A stretch of DNA of 5,493 nt, from assembly GCA_023252115.1 (NCBI GenBank), contig JAHEXM010000147.1, forward strand, positions 1-5,493. The letters run 5' to 3'. The stretch is from Micrococcales bacterium (GTDB taxonomy: Bacteria > Actinomycetota > Actinomycetes > S36-B12 > UBA10799). Each line of letters begins with the position of its first letter. The first letter of the stretch is position 1. The position numbers were made by a program, and so were the translations under genes. The notes below the pieces were generated by a model, which made no database searches, was not told the DNA's origin, and worked only from the letters and a program-made list of their open reading frames with translations. Shown one piece after another: positions 1 through 5,493 of this stretch.

Positions 1-293
1 TGGTTTGCCCGCTGTAACGCCGTGACGTACGACAACGTCATTTGGCCGAAGTAACCGGTTACCAGCGGCATATGCAACCCGGATTGGAGCGTGCGCACAT
101 ATGGGCTGTACATGCCGTAACTCAGAACTGGCCGATAGGGAGCGGCCTTTGCCGCTGTGGGACCAATTGCAACGGTCGGTGCGGCGGCGGATGCCGGTGG
201 GGCAGCGGCGACGCCGGCGAAGGCCGCGGCAGCTAGCGACGCGCTCGCCGCAATTGCGGCAACCTTGCGCGTGGCTTTCGCTGTGGCCCGCAT
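1..293 (-). CDS. Secreted peptidoglycan-binding (PG_binding_1) protein, N-terminal part, runs off left edge
   Basis: The minus-strand reading frame opens at an ATG (293-291) and stays open for 97 codons to the window edge. Residues 1 to about 38 form a classic Sec signal peptide: basic start (MRATAKATRK), long Ala-rich hydrophobic core, and an A-x-A cleavage region (PPASAAA). After a short Pro/Ala linker, residues 55-97 match the start of a PG_binding_1 domain, with YGMYSPYVRTLQ (59-70) followed by VTGYFGQMT (78-86) and a further aromatic/Gln-rich helix. The expected role is non-covalent attachment of an exported protein to peptidoglycan. The catalytic part, if any, lies outside the window; NlpC/P60, Rpf/transglycosylase or another hydrolase domain would be typical partners. 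The start is supported by GAGAGGGA (306-299) five bases upstream. The long leader suggests post-transcriptional control. The domain call is firm; the enzyme class is unknown. Confidence 0.88.
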   Translation of the reverse strand, partial: MRATAKATRKVAAIAASASLAAAAFAGVAAAPPASAAAPTVAIGPTAAKAAPYRPVLSYGMYSPYVRTLQSGLHMPLVTGYFGQMTLSYVTALQRAN

Positions 294-295
294 GT

Positions 296-450
296 CGGTC
301 CCTCTCACGAGTGGAATGGACTCCGGGTGTTGGAGGTGAACCTCCACTGCCGCACTTGCGACATTCCCAGTGTTGCCGACGGTCAGTTCCCCGTTCCGGT
401 CCAAATGTTGCTGGTTAGTCCGAACGGGGACCGGATTGAGCAGATCCGTT
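296..450 (-). promoter_or_regulatory. Structured 5' leader, candidate divergent ydaO (c-di-AMP) riboswitch
   Basis: Read on the minus strand, this leader holds, in order, segments resembling landmarks I recall from the ydaO/yuaA riboswitch: CGGAACGGGGAACTGACC (398-381), like the GCGGGGGAACC core; TGGGAATGTC (369-360), like GGGGUGAAUC; GCGGCAGTGG (353-344), like GGUAGGG; a hairpin TGGAGG-UUCA-CCTCCA (346-331); and CCCGGAGTCC followed by CACTCGTGAG, like CCCGAAUCCGUC...ACCUCGUAAG. The match is imperfect and was made by eye. Known biology supports it: in Actinobacteria this riboswitch commonly controls secreted cell-wall hydrolases, and the gene downstream is a secreted peptidoglycan-binding protein. 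Independent of class, the segment has strong pairing potential, including 433-427 with 302-296, which overlaps the Shine-Dalgarno sequence. It could instead be an unrelated leader RNA. Confidence 0.5.
299..306 (-). promoter_or_regulatory. Shine-Dalgarno sequence of the secreted protein, inside a potential helix
   Basis: GAGAGGGA lies five bases before the minus-strand ATG at 293 and fixes that start. Its last part, GGGACCG (302-296), is perfectly complementary to CGGTCCC at 433-427 in the same leader. Forming that long-range helix would cover part of the ribosome-binding site, which fits translational control by the leader. Confidence 0.55.
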
Positions 451-518
451 CAAACCGCACTCTTGCTGGTGCTGGAACGTTTAGCTTCAAGTGCGATCAG
501 GACGTTAGCGGGGTTCAA

Positions 519-532
519 GGTGCCTGCGCACC
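519..532. repeat. Short perfect inverted repeat (hairpin) in the divergent intergenic region
   Basis: GGTGC (519-523) and GCACC (528-532) flank a four-base loop and form a perfect 5-bp stem on either strand. It lies upstream of the structured leader. There is no T-run, so it does not look like a terminator. It could be an operator half-site pair or part of a 5' leader structure; its role is unknown. Confidence 0.3.
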
Positions 533-757
533 ACAAACAGGGAATTCGACAATCAACCCAATTCATTCGCCCGATCTGAGCGTGAAAATTCCGACCGGCT
601 GAGGAATCGGTAACTCTGAGTGCACGTAATCACATAGTTGTAATACGCAGCGTGGTCATTGGCCGAACCGGCGTCCCGCTGAAATTCGCGGTAGCGGAGA
701 ATGACAGCGAGTCCGCAAAGCCGTGAAAATACGACTGCAGAACGCCGGGGTGCATGC

Positions 758-1450
758 GTGAGTGATCTGATCGACACGACCGAGATGTACCTGCGCACCG
801 TCTTCGAACTTGAAGAAGAAGGTGTTGTTCCACTGCGCGCCCGCATTGCTGAGCGCCTTGGCCAAAGCGGCCCAACTGTTTCGCAAACGGTTTCTCGAAT
901 GGAACGTGACGGGCTGATCAAAGTCGAGGGCGACCGACACCTTGAGCTCTCGCCGCACGGCCGTGAACTCGCTACTCGGGTGATGCGCAAACACCGGCTC
1001 GCCGAATGCCTGCTCGTTGACGTTGTCGGATTGCCATGGGAAGACGTTCACGCCGAAGCGTGCCGCTGGGAACACGTGATGAGCGAGACCGTTGAACGTC
1101 GACTGTTGGAACTGCTGAACCACCCCACCACTTCCCCGTTTGGCAACCCCATCCCTGGACTTGATGAGCTTGGCGACAAACCGGCCGATGACACAAGTGA
1201 GGACCTGCTCCCCCTCGATCAACTTCAGGCGAGCGATGGCCAAGGTCCCCAGCGCGTCACTGTTCGTCGCATCGGCGAGCCGCTGCAAACCGACACTGAC
1301 TTGATGTCCTCGCTCCGGAGAGCGGGCGTGACCCCTGGCGAAACCATCAAAGTGACAAAGTCGCCTGGCGGACTGCTGATCGGCAGCGCCGGAGAGTACG
1401 CAGAAATCACCATTGATACCGCCGCATTGGTCTTTGTTGAGACTCGCTAA
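758..1450 (+). CDS. ideR: Iron-dependent transcriptional repressor, IdeR/DtxR/DmdR family
   Basis: This is a metal-activated DNA-binding repressor: with Fe2+ bound it dimerises and represses iron-uptake genes. The GTG start at 758 gives 230 residues, the length I recall for mycobacterial IdeR, and places every metal ligand in the IdeR numbering. Residues 1-73 are the winged helix-turn-helix (RIAERLGQSGPTVSQTVSRM, 29-48). The dimerisation/metal domain carries His79, Glu83 and His98 (site 1) and Met10, Cys102, Glu105 and His106 (site 2). Glu174 and Gln177 correspond to IdeR Glu172 and Gln175. SPFGNPIPG (126-134) is the family signature. Residues from about 178 form the SH3-like C-terminal domain. 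An in-frame ATG at 701 would add 19 residues with no family match, so I rejected it; GCCGGGG at 744-750 is a plausible ribosome-binding site for 758. The gene heads the plus-strand series, 39 bases before the ParA gene. Confidence 0.95.
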   Translation: MSDLIDTTEMYLRTVFELEEEGVVPLRARIAERLGQSGPTVSQTVSRMERDGLIKVEGDRHLELSPHGRELATRVMRKHRLAECLLVDVVGLPWEDVHAEACRWEHVMSETVERRLLELLNHPTTSPFGNPIPGLDELGDKPADDTSEDLLPLDQLQASDGQGPQRVTVRRIGEPLQTDTDLMSSLRRAGVTPGETIKVTKSPGGLLIGSAGEYAEITIDTAALVFVETR

Positions 1451-1489
1451 CTGACCGCGCGAAGCCGACTTACCTGGGAGAATGATCCG

Positions 1490-2356
1490 GTGACGAATAC
1501 CGACATCAACAGCTCTGGCGTCGATCGCGTTGCCCATGTCGTCGCGGCGCTTTCGCTAAAAGGCGGCGTGGGCAAGACCAGTGTTGTTCTGGGAATCGCC
1601 GGTGCAGCCGCTACTCGCGGACTTCGTGTTCTTGTTGTTGACCTCGACCCGCAAGCCAATGCCACTGCATCTTTAGATCCGCAACGCGTTCCGTATACGA
1701 CATCCGATGTCTTGTATGACGCGCGTCGCGGCGTCGCAGGCGACGCAATCGTCGAATCCGGCTGGGGCCCGAATGTCGCGGTTGTGCCAAGTGAACGTGC
1801 TCTAGAGCACCGTTCAGAGTCAGCCGGCAATCATTCCGCACATCGACTGCAACGCGCACTTGATGGAGTGAGCGAACGATTTGACGTCGTGTTGATCGAC
1901 TGTCCTCCATCACTTGGCGAACTCACCCAAAACGGATTGAACGCTGCCGATTCGGCATTGATCGTGACGGAGCCTTCGTTCTTTGCGGTGCAGGGGGCCG
2001 AGCAAGCGCTTGAGTCCGTTGCCCTGGTTCGCGAGCATGACAATCCGACCCTGCGCCCTGTCGGCGTAGTCGCTAACCGCGTGCGCACCACCCTGCCGGA
2101 ACACTCCTTCCGGATGGAAGAGATGCGCACCGCGTTTGGCGATCTCATGCTCGGCGGATTGCCTGATCGGTCGGCCGTTCAGCAGGCCCAAGGCGCCTGC
2201 ATCCCCGTCCAGCAGTGGAAAAGCAATGGGGCCACTGACATTGCCAAGGCATTTGACGTTTTGTTTGTGAAACTCTTCGGCGAGCGCCGCTCGGTGGCCG
2301 ACCCCGAAACCATTGTGATCGCAGATCAAACCGCCCAGCGTTTGGAGAAGCCATGA
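1490..2356 (+). CDS. ParA/Soj-family ATPase
   Basis: This 288-residue P-loop ATPase belongs to the ParA/MinD group, which forms ATP-dependent dimers on DNA or membrane and positions DNA or protein cargo. It shows the deviant Walker A motif KGGVGKTS (24-31) with the signature first lysine, the switch I motif VVDLDPQANATA (49-60), and Walker B FDVVLIDCPPSLG (131-143). There is no N-terminal helix-turn-helix extension as in P1/F-type ParA, so it is of the short Soj or plasmid type Ib kind. The GTG start at 1490 follows GGGAG (1476-1480) and places about 15 residues before the first beta strand. It overlaps the next gene by ATGA, the usual arrangement of a ParA with its small partner. It is unlikely to be the main chromosomal ParA, which would sit with a full-length ParB near the origin, but the window cannot prove this. 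An orphan partition, cargo-positioning or regulatory role are the options. Confidence 0.9.
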   Translation: MTNTDINSSGVDRVAHVVAALSLKGGVGKTSVVLGIAGAAATRGLRVLVVDLDPQANATASLDPQRVPYTTSDVLYDARRGVAGDAIVESGWGPNVAVVPSERALEHRSESAGNHSAHRLQRALDGVSERFDVVLIDCPPSLGELTQNGLNAADSALIVTEPSFFAVQGAEQALESVALVREHDNPTLRPVGVVANRVRTTLPEHSFRMEEMRTAFGDLMLGGLPDRSAVQQAQGACIPVQQWKSNGATDIAKAFDVLFVKLFGERRSVADPETIVIADQTAQRLEKP

Positions 2357-2718
2357 ACAACCCAGCTCCGCGGCCTGCCTTGCGAAAGGCCCCAGACGCA
2401 GATATTCATCCAGCGATTCCGCAAACAGACCAGGCGACCATCGACTTGCGCGCCGCAACCCAAGCGACGCCGGCGATCAAACACGAGGTCTCGGTCACCT
2501 CAACAGTGCCTGAACCGAAGAAGGCCGAACCCAAAAAAGATTCCACCAAGAAGGCGCTGGTGCACCCCAAGGCGCACAAGCGCAAGGCCAAACGGATCGC
2601 CCTTCGGGTAAAGGTGCCGCGCTCCGTGCGCAGTCAACTGCGGGCTACCGCAAAGGCGCGAGGTACGAGCGTGGATGATGTCGTATCAACAGTTCTTGAA
2701 GGCTGGCTCGACAAGTGA
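2353..2718 (+). CDS. Small basic protein with C-terminal ribbon-helix-helix domain, probable ParA partner
   Basis: This 121-residue protein has three parts. Residues 1-50 are rich in Pro, Ala, Thr and Gln and probably disordered. Residues 56-80 are strongly Lys-rich (PKKAEPKKDSTKK, KAHKRKAKR). Residues 81-120 look like a ribbon-helix-helix unit: a beta strand with alternating residues (RIALRVKVP, 81-89), helix 1 (about 90-103) and helix 2 (TSVDDVVSTVLEGWL, 105-119). RHH domains dimerise and bind DNA through the strand pair. The start overlaps the ParA stop (ATGA, 2353-2356), with GGAG at 2344-2347, so the two are translationally coupled. Small RHH proteins with disordered N-termini (ParG and omega, for example) are the centromere-binding partners of plasmid type Ib ParA proteins, and their tails stimulate the ATPase. 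By inference this protein does the same, and the basic residues RPALRK (7-12) could take part. A plain transcriptional repressor is the alternative. Confidence 0.8.
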   Translation: MNNPAPRPALRKAPDADIHPAIPQTDQATIDLRAATQATPAIKHEVSVTSTVPEPKKAEPKKDSTKKALVHPKAHKRKAKRIALRVKVPRSVRSQLRATAKARGTSVDDVVSTVLEGWLDK

Positions 2719-2733
2719 TCAACGGAGACCTCC

Positions 2734-3882
2734 ATGTCTGACTTTGTGCCCGGGCTCGAAGGCTTGATTGCATTCGAAACCGAGATTGCCGAACCAGACA
2801 AGGAAGGCAGCGCACTTCGCTATCGCGGGGTCGACATCGAGGAACTAGTCGGCCGGGTCTCTTTCGGCAATACCTGGGGCCTGCTGGTCGATGCGGAGTT
2901 CAATCCAGTGCTGACTCCAGCCGAACCCTTCCCCATTCCAATCCACTCGGGCGACGTTCGGGTTGATGTTCAGTCCGCCATCGCGACTTTGGCACCGGCC
3001 TGGGGACTGAAGCCGCTGCTGGATATCGATGACGAGACAGCTCGCGAGAATTTGGCTCACGTGTCCGTTATGGCGTTGTCATTCGTCGCTCAGTCTGCGC
3101 GTGGACTCGGCCAGCCGATGGTGCCGCAGGGACGCATCGATGAAGCCAAGACAATCGTGGAACGGTTCATGGTGCGCTGGCATGGTGACCCGGACCCCAA
3201 GCACGTCGAAGCGCTTGACGCCTACTTCGTGTCGGCCGCAGAACATGGCATGAACGCTTCAACGTTCACGGCTCGGGTCATTGCATCGACCGGCGCTGAT
3301 GTCGCAGCTGCAATCTCCGGTGCAATCGGGGCGATGAGTGGCCCACTTCACGGCGGGGCGCCCGGCCGCGTACTTGGGATGATTGAAGAGATCGAGCGGA
3401 CTGGTGACGCAAAGTCATACGTCAATGAGGTCTTGGACAAGAACGAACGCTTGATGGGATTTGGACATCGCGTTTATCGCGCGGAAGACCCACGCGCTCG
3501 AGTGCTTCGCAGGACTGCCAAGGAACTAAACGCACCCCGCTTCGAAGTAGCCGAAGCGTTAGAAGAAGCAGCGCTAAGCGAACTGCGCGAGCGCCGGCCC
3601 GATCGTGTGCTTGAGACGAACGTCGAGTTTTGGGCCGCCATTGTTTTGGACTATGCCGAAGTTCCAGCGCACATGTTTACGTCGATGTTCACCTGCGCTC
3701 GACTGGCCGGGTGGAGTGCGCATGTACTTGAGCAAAAGAAAACAGGTCGTCTGATTCGGCCGTCTGCTCGATACATTGGTCCTGGCCCACGCAAACCAGA
3801 AGACGTCAAAGGATGGGATCCATTTATGGTGGCGCCGACGGGATACAACCCGGCCGGCCCCGACGGCGCACGTAAGGAGTAA
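2734..3882 (+). CDS. citA: Citrate synthase, CitA type (citrate synthase 2)
   Basis: The enzyme condenses acetyl-CoA with oxaloacetate to citrate, the entry step of the TCA cycle (methylcitrate synthase activity is possible in related enzymes). The 382-residue product is full length for the small bacterial type. Recognisable blocks are LRYRGVDIEELVG (28-40), AAEHGMNASTFTARV (168-182), GAMSGPLHGGAPGRVLG (199-215), MGFGHRVYRAEDPRARVLR (241-259) and the C-terminal RLIRPSARYIGPGPR (339-353). His206 and His245 correspond to the two catalytic histidines. The third catalytic position, usually Asp in an NVDF motif, is Glu298 here (NVEFW, 296-300). I recall the same NVEFW in mycobacterial CitA, so this is probably a trait of the clade rather than damage. 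The ATG is preceded by CGGAG (2723-2727). It begins 15 bases after the RHH gene and ends 6 bases before serC, so it is probably co-transcribed with both. Confidence 0.95.
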   Translation: MSDFVPGLEGLIAFETEIAEPDKEGSALRYRGVDIEELVGRVSFGNTWGLLVDAEFNPVLTPAEPFPIPIHSGDVRVDVQSAIATLAPAWGLKPLLDIDDETARENLAHVSVMALSFVAQSARGLGQPMVPQGRIDEAKTIVERFMVRWHGDPDPKHVEALDAYFVSAAEHGMNASTFTARVIASTGADVAAAISGAIGAMSGPLHGGAPGRVLGMIEEIERTGDAKSYVNEVLDKNERLMGFGHRVYRAEDPRARVLRRTAKELNAPRFEVAEALEEAALSELRERRPDRVLETNVEFWAAIVLDYAEVPAHMFTSMFTCARLAGWSAHVLEQKKTGRLIRPSARYIGPGPRKPEDVKGWDPFMVAPTGYNPAGPDGARKE

Positions 3883-5007
<1,125 letters not shown>

Positions 5008-5009
5008 CT

Positions 5010-5037
5010 GCGGCCATATCGGTGAATTCCGGGCCGC
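5010..5037 (+). repeat. Inverted repeat just after serC
   Basis: GCGGCC (5010-5015) and GGCCGC (5032-5037) are exact reverse complements separated by 16 bases, starting two bases after the serC stop. The stem is GC-rich but the loop is long and no T-run follows. It could be a weak terminator or an RNA-stabilising hairpin at the end of the serC message. Confidence 0.3.
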
Positions 5038-5083
5038 TGACAGAGCACGACAGCGTCAATTCCTGACACGATGGGTCCAGTGC

Positions 5084-5100
5084 GCGGTCAAGAGGACCGC
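5084..5100 (+). repeat. GC-rich hairpin upstream of the small SPOR-like gene
   Basis: GCGGTC (5084-5089) and GACCGC (5095-5100) form a perfect 6-bp stem around a five-base loop (AAGAG), 12 bases before the Shine-Dalgarno sequence of the next gene. No T-tract follows, so it is not a canonical intrinsic terminator. It could mark the end of the serC transcript or structure the 5' end of the small gene's message. Confidence 0.35.
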
Positions 5101-5112
5101 CGGGATCTTCAT

Positions 5113-5117
5113 GGGAG
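5113..5117 (+). promoter_or_regulatory. Shine-Dalgarno sequence deciding the start of the small SPOR-like gene
   Basis: GGGAG lies five bases before GTG at 5123. It favours that start over the in-frame ATG at 5111, which overlaps this motif and has only a weaker GGGA upstream. The choice also aligns the N-terminus (M-A-W-W-L-N-L) with the family pattern. Confidence 0.5.
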
Positions 5118-5122
5118 TCTTC

Positions 5123-5302
5123 GTGGCCTGGTGGTTGAACCTGATGACAAAAAAGGTCGAAGAGGGTGCCGGTGCCCCAAACTCCGAACGTCTTGGCCCA
5201 TTCGAAACTGAGGCCGAGGCCGAAAACGCATTTGAAAACGCGCGGCTGCGCAATGAAGCGTGGTCCAAAGATGACGCTGAGTGGGATGGCAACGCCGAGT
5301 AA
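5123..5302 (+). CDS. Small SPOR-like conserved actinobacterial protein, 59 residues
   Basis: The product resembles a family of very short actinobacterial proteins often labelled SPOR domain-containing or hypothetical. Their pattern, as I recall it, is an aromatic strand (YYYNLKT-like), then VEEG, then RLGPY-T-EEAE, a helix ending in RNEAWD, and an acidic tail. Here these are WWLNLMTKKVEEG (3-15), RLGPFETEAEAENAF (23-37), RLRNEAW (41-47) and DDAEWDGNAE (50-59). One short strand-helix unit is the whole protein, with no signal peptide or membrane segment. The function is unknown. SPOR domains bind denuded peptidoglycan glycans, but a cytosolic single unit may not. GTG at 5123 is preferred; ATG at 5111 would add four residues (MGVF). 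The gene follows serC after 115 bases with two hairpins between, so it may be transcribed separately. It ends 4 bases from the stop of the convergent gene. Confidence 0.75.
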   Translation: MAWWLNLMTKKVEEGAGAPNSERLGPFETEAEAENAFENARLRNEAWSKDDAEWDGNAE

Positions 5303-5306
5303 AGCG

Positions 5307-5493
5307 CTAAGGCAGCGGGACCGTCCATAAGTCGTTGGACTTCTCGCCAGCCATATACAGGAACCGCGAGTTCGCACTGAACGTCATCGCTTCACCTTGG
5401 GGTTGCAGCGGCAGATCAATAGATGTCCCCGAACCATTCGGCGGCGGAGCCGGATACATCGACGCTTGGAAGTATCCGCGGATTGCGTAGTTC
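5307..5493 (-). CDS. C-terminal fragment of a probable beta-propeller-like protein, runs off right edge
   Basis: The minus-strand frame is open from the right edge to a TAG at 5309-5307, giving 61 residues of a C-terminus. It reads as two beta-rich blocks: a strand segment NYAIRGYFQASMYPA, a Pro/Gly-rich turn, then LPLQPQGEAMTFSANSRFLY and the ending LWTVPLP. The pattern (hydrophobic strand, QGEA, TFSxxSRFLYMAGE, strand, VPLP) resembles the last blade of WD40-, NHL- or PD40-like propellers seen in actinobacterial hypothetical proteins, often secreted. The N-terminus, any signal peptide and the promoter lie outside the window. It converges on the small SPOR-like gene, with no obvious bidirectional terminator in the 4-base gap. 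The frame is reliable because of its consistent length and protein-like composition; the family call is tentative. Confidence 0.65.
   Translation of the reverse strand, partial: NYAIRGYFQASMYPAPPPNGSGTSIDLPLQPQGEAMTFSANSRFLYMAGEKSNDLWTVPLP

Larger units (their letters stand above)
294..757. other. Divergent intergenic region between the secreted protein gene and ideR
   Basis: These roughly 460 bases separate two divergently transcribed genes. The left third is the structured leader of the minus-strand gene. The rest should contain promoters for both directions, but I see no convincing -35/-10 pair. The best plus-strand -10 guess is TAATAC (641-646), which has no good -35 at 17 bases; TAACGT on the minus strand near 508-503 is an equally weak guess. 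I do not see a 19-bp palindromic iron box of the DtxR/IdeR type (TTAGGTTAG-like half-sites), so autoregulation by IdeR is not evident. Reading frames in this stretch show no family resemblance and are treated as non-coding. Confidence 0.6.

Noticed and set aside
338..369. Cobalamin riboswitch, suggested by GGGAA and a CAGTGG-like segment in the leader
   Set aside because: The diagnostic B12-box and the remaining core segments are absent, and the downstream gene is a cell-wall protein.
42..418. Several plus-strand frames over the left-edge gene
   Set aside because: They are Arg/Gly/Cys-rich shadows of the minus-strand secreted protein, whose signal peptide and peptidoglycan-binding motifs are clear.
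327..602. Plus-strand frame of 91 codons in the intergenic region
   Set aside because: It lies antisense to the structured leader, has no family resemblance, and its composition is not protein-like compared with the neighbours.
701..757. Upstream ATG for ideR giving a 249-residue product
   Set aside because: The 19 extra residues match nothing in the family, while GTG at 758 gives the standard 230-residue protein with metal ligands at their expected positions.
294..757. Search for a DtxR/IdeR iron box
   Set aside because: No 19-bp palindrome with TTAGGTTAG-like half-sites could be found by eye, so no operator is annotated.
1910..2458. Antisense frame of 182 codons opposite the ParA gene
   Set aside because: It is in codon register with the ParA gene and open only because TTA, CTA and TCA are rare there; the product has no recognisable domain.
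5300..5310. AGCGCT palindrome spanning the two convergent stop codons as a bidirectional terminator
   Set aside because: It is a 6-base palindrome with no loop and no T-run, so it cannot form a terminator hairpin.

Overview
The window looks like a chromosomal segment from an actinobacterium of moderate-to-high G+C. Four genes point there independently: an IdeR/DmdR-type iron repressor of exactly the usual length, a CitA-type ("citrate synthase 2") enzyme, the mycobacterial/actinobacterial form of phosphoserine aminotransferase, and a secreted peptidoglycan-binding protein behind a long structured leader. I see no mobile elements, CRISPR array, tRNA or rRNA.

Layout. Positions 1-293 (minus strand, cut by the left edge) hold the N-terminus of a secreted protein: an Ala-rich signal peptide followed by a peptidoglycan-binding domain. 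Positions 294-757 are a divergent intergenic region of about 460 bases. Its half nearest the minus-strand gene holds a structured leader (about 296-450) that resembles a divergent ydaO/c-di-AMP riboswitch and has competing helices, one of which covers the Shine-Dalgarno sequence. Positions 758-5302 hold a tightly packed plus-strand series: ideR, a ParA/MinD-type ATPase, a small basic protein ending in a ribbon-helix-helix fold (4-base overlap with the ATPase gene), citA (15-base gap), serC (6-base gap), and after 115 bases a 59-residue SPOR-like small protein. Positions 5307-5493 (minus strand, cut by the right edge) are the C-terminus of a probable beta-propeller-type protein that converges on the small gene with only 4 bases between stop codons.

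How the genes fit together. The spacing from ideR to serC suggests one transcript, or a few nested ones. It combines an iron-sensing repressor, a two-gene ParA/RHH module that resembles a plasmid-type partition or cargo-positioning cassette, and two central-metabolism enzymes (entry of acetyl-CoA into the TCA cycle, and the transaminase step of serine synthesis). From memory, iron repressor, citA and serC also lie in the same neighbourhood in Streptomyces, so part of the cluster is probably ancestral. The role of the ParA/RHH pair within it is the main open question. The divergent gene is a cell-wall protein, and its leader is the most interesting non-coding element in the window.
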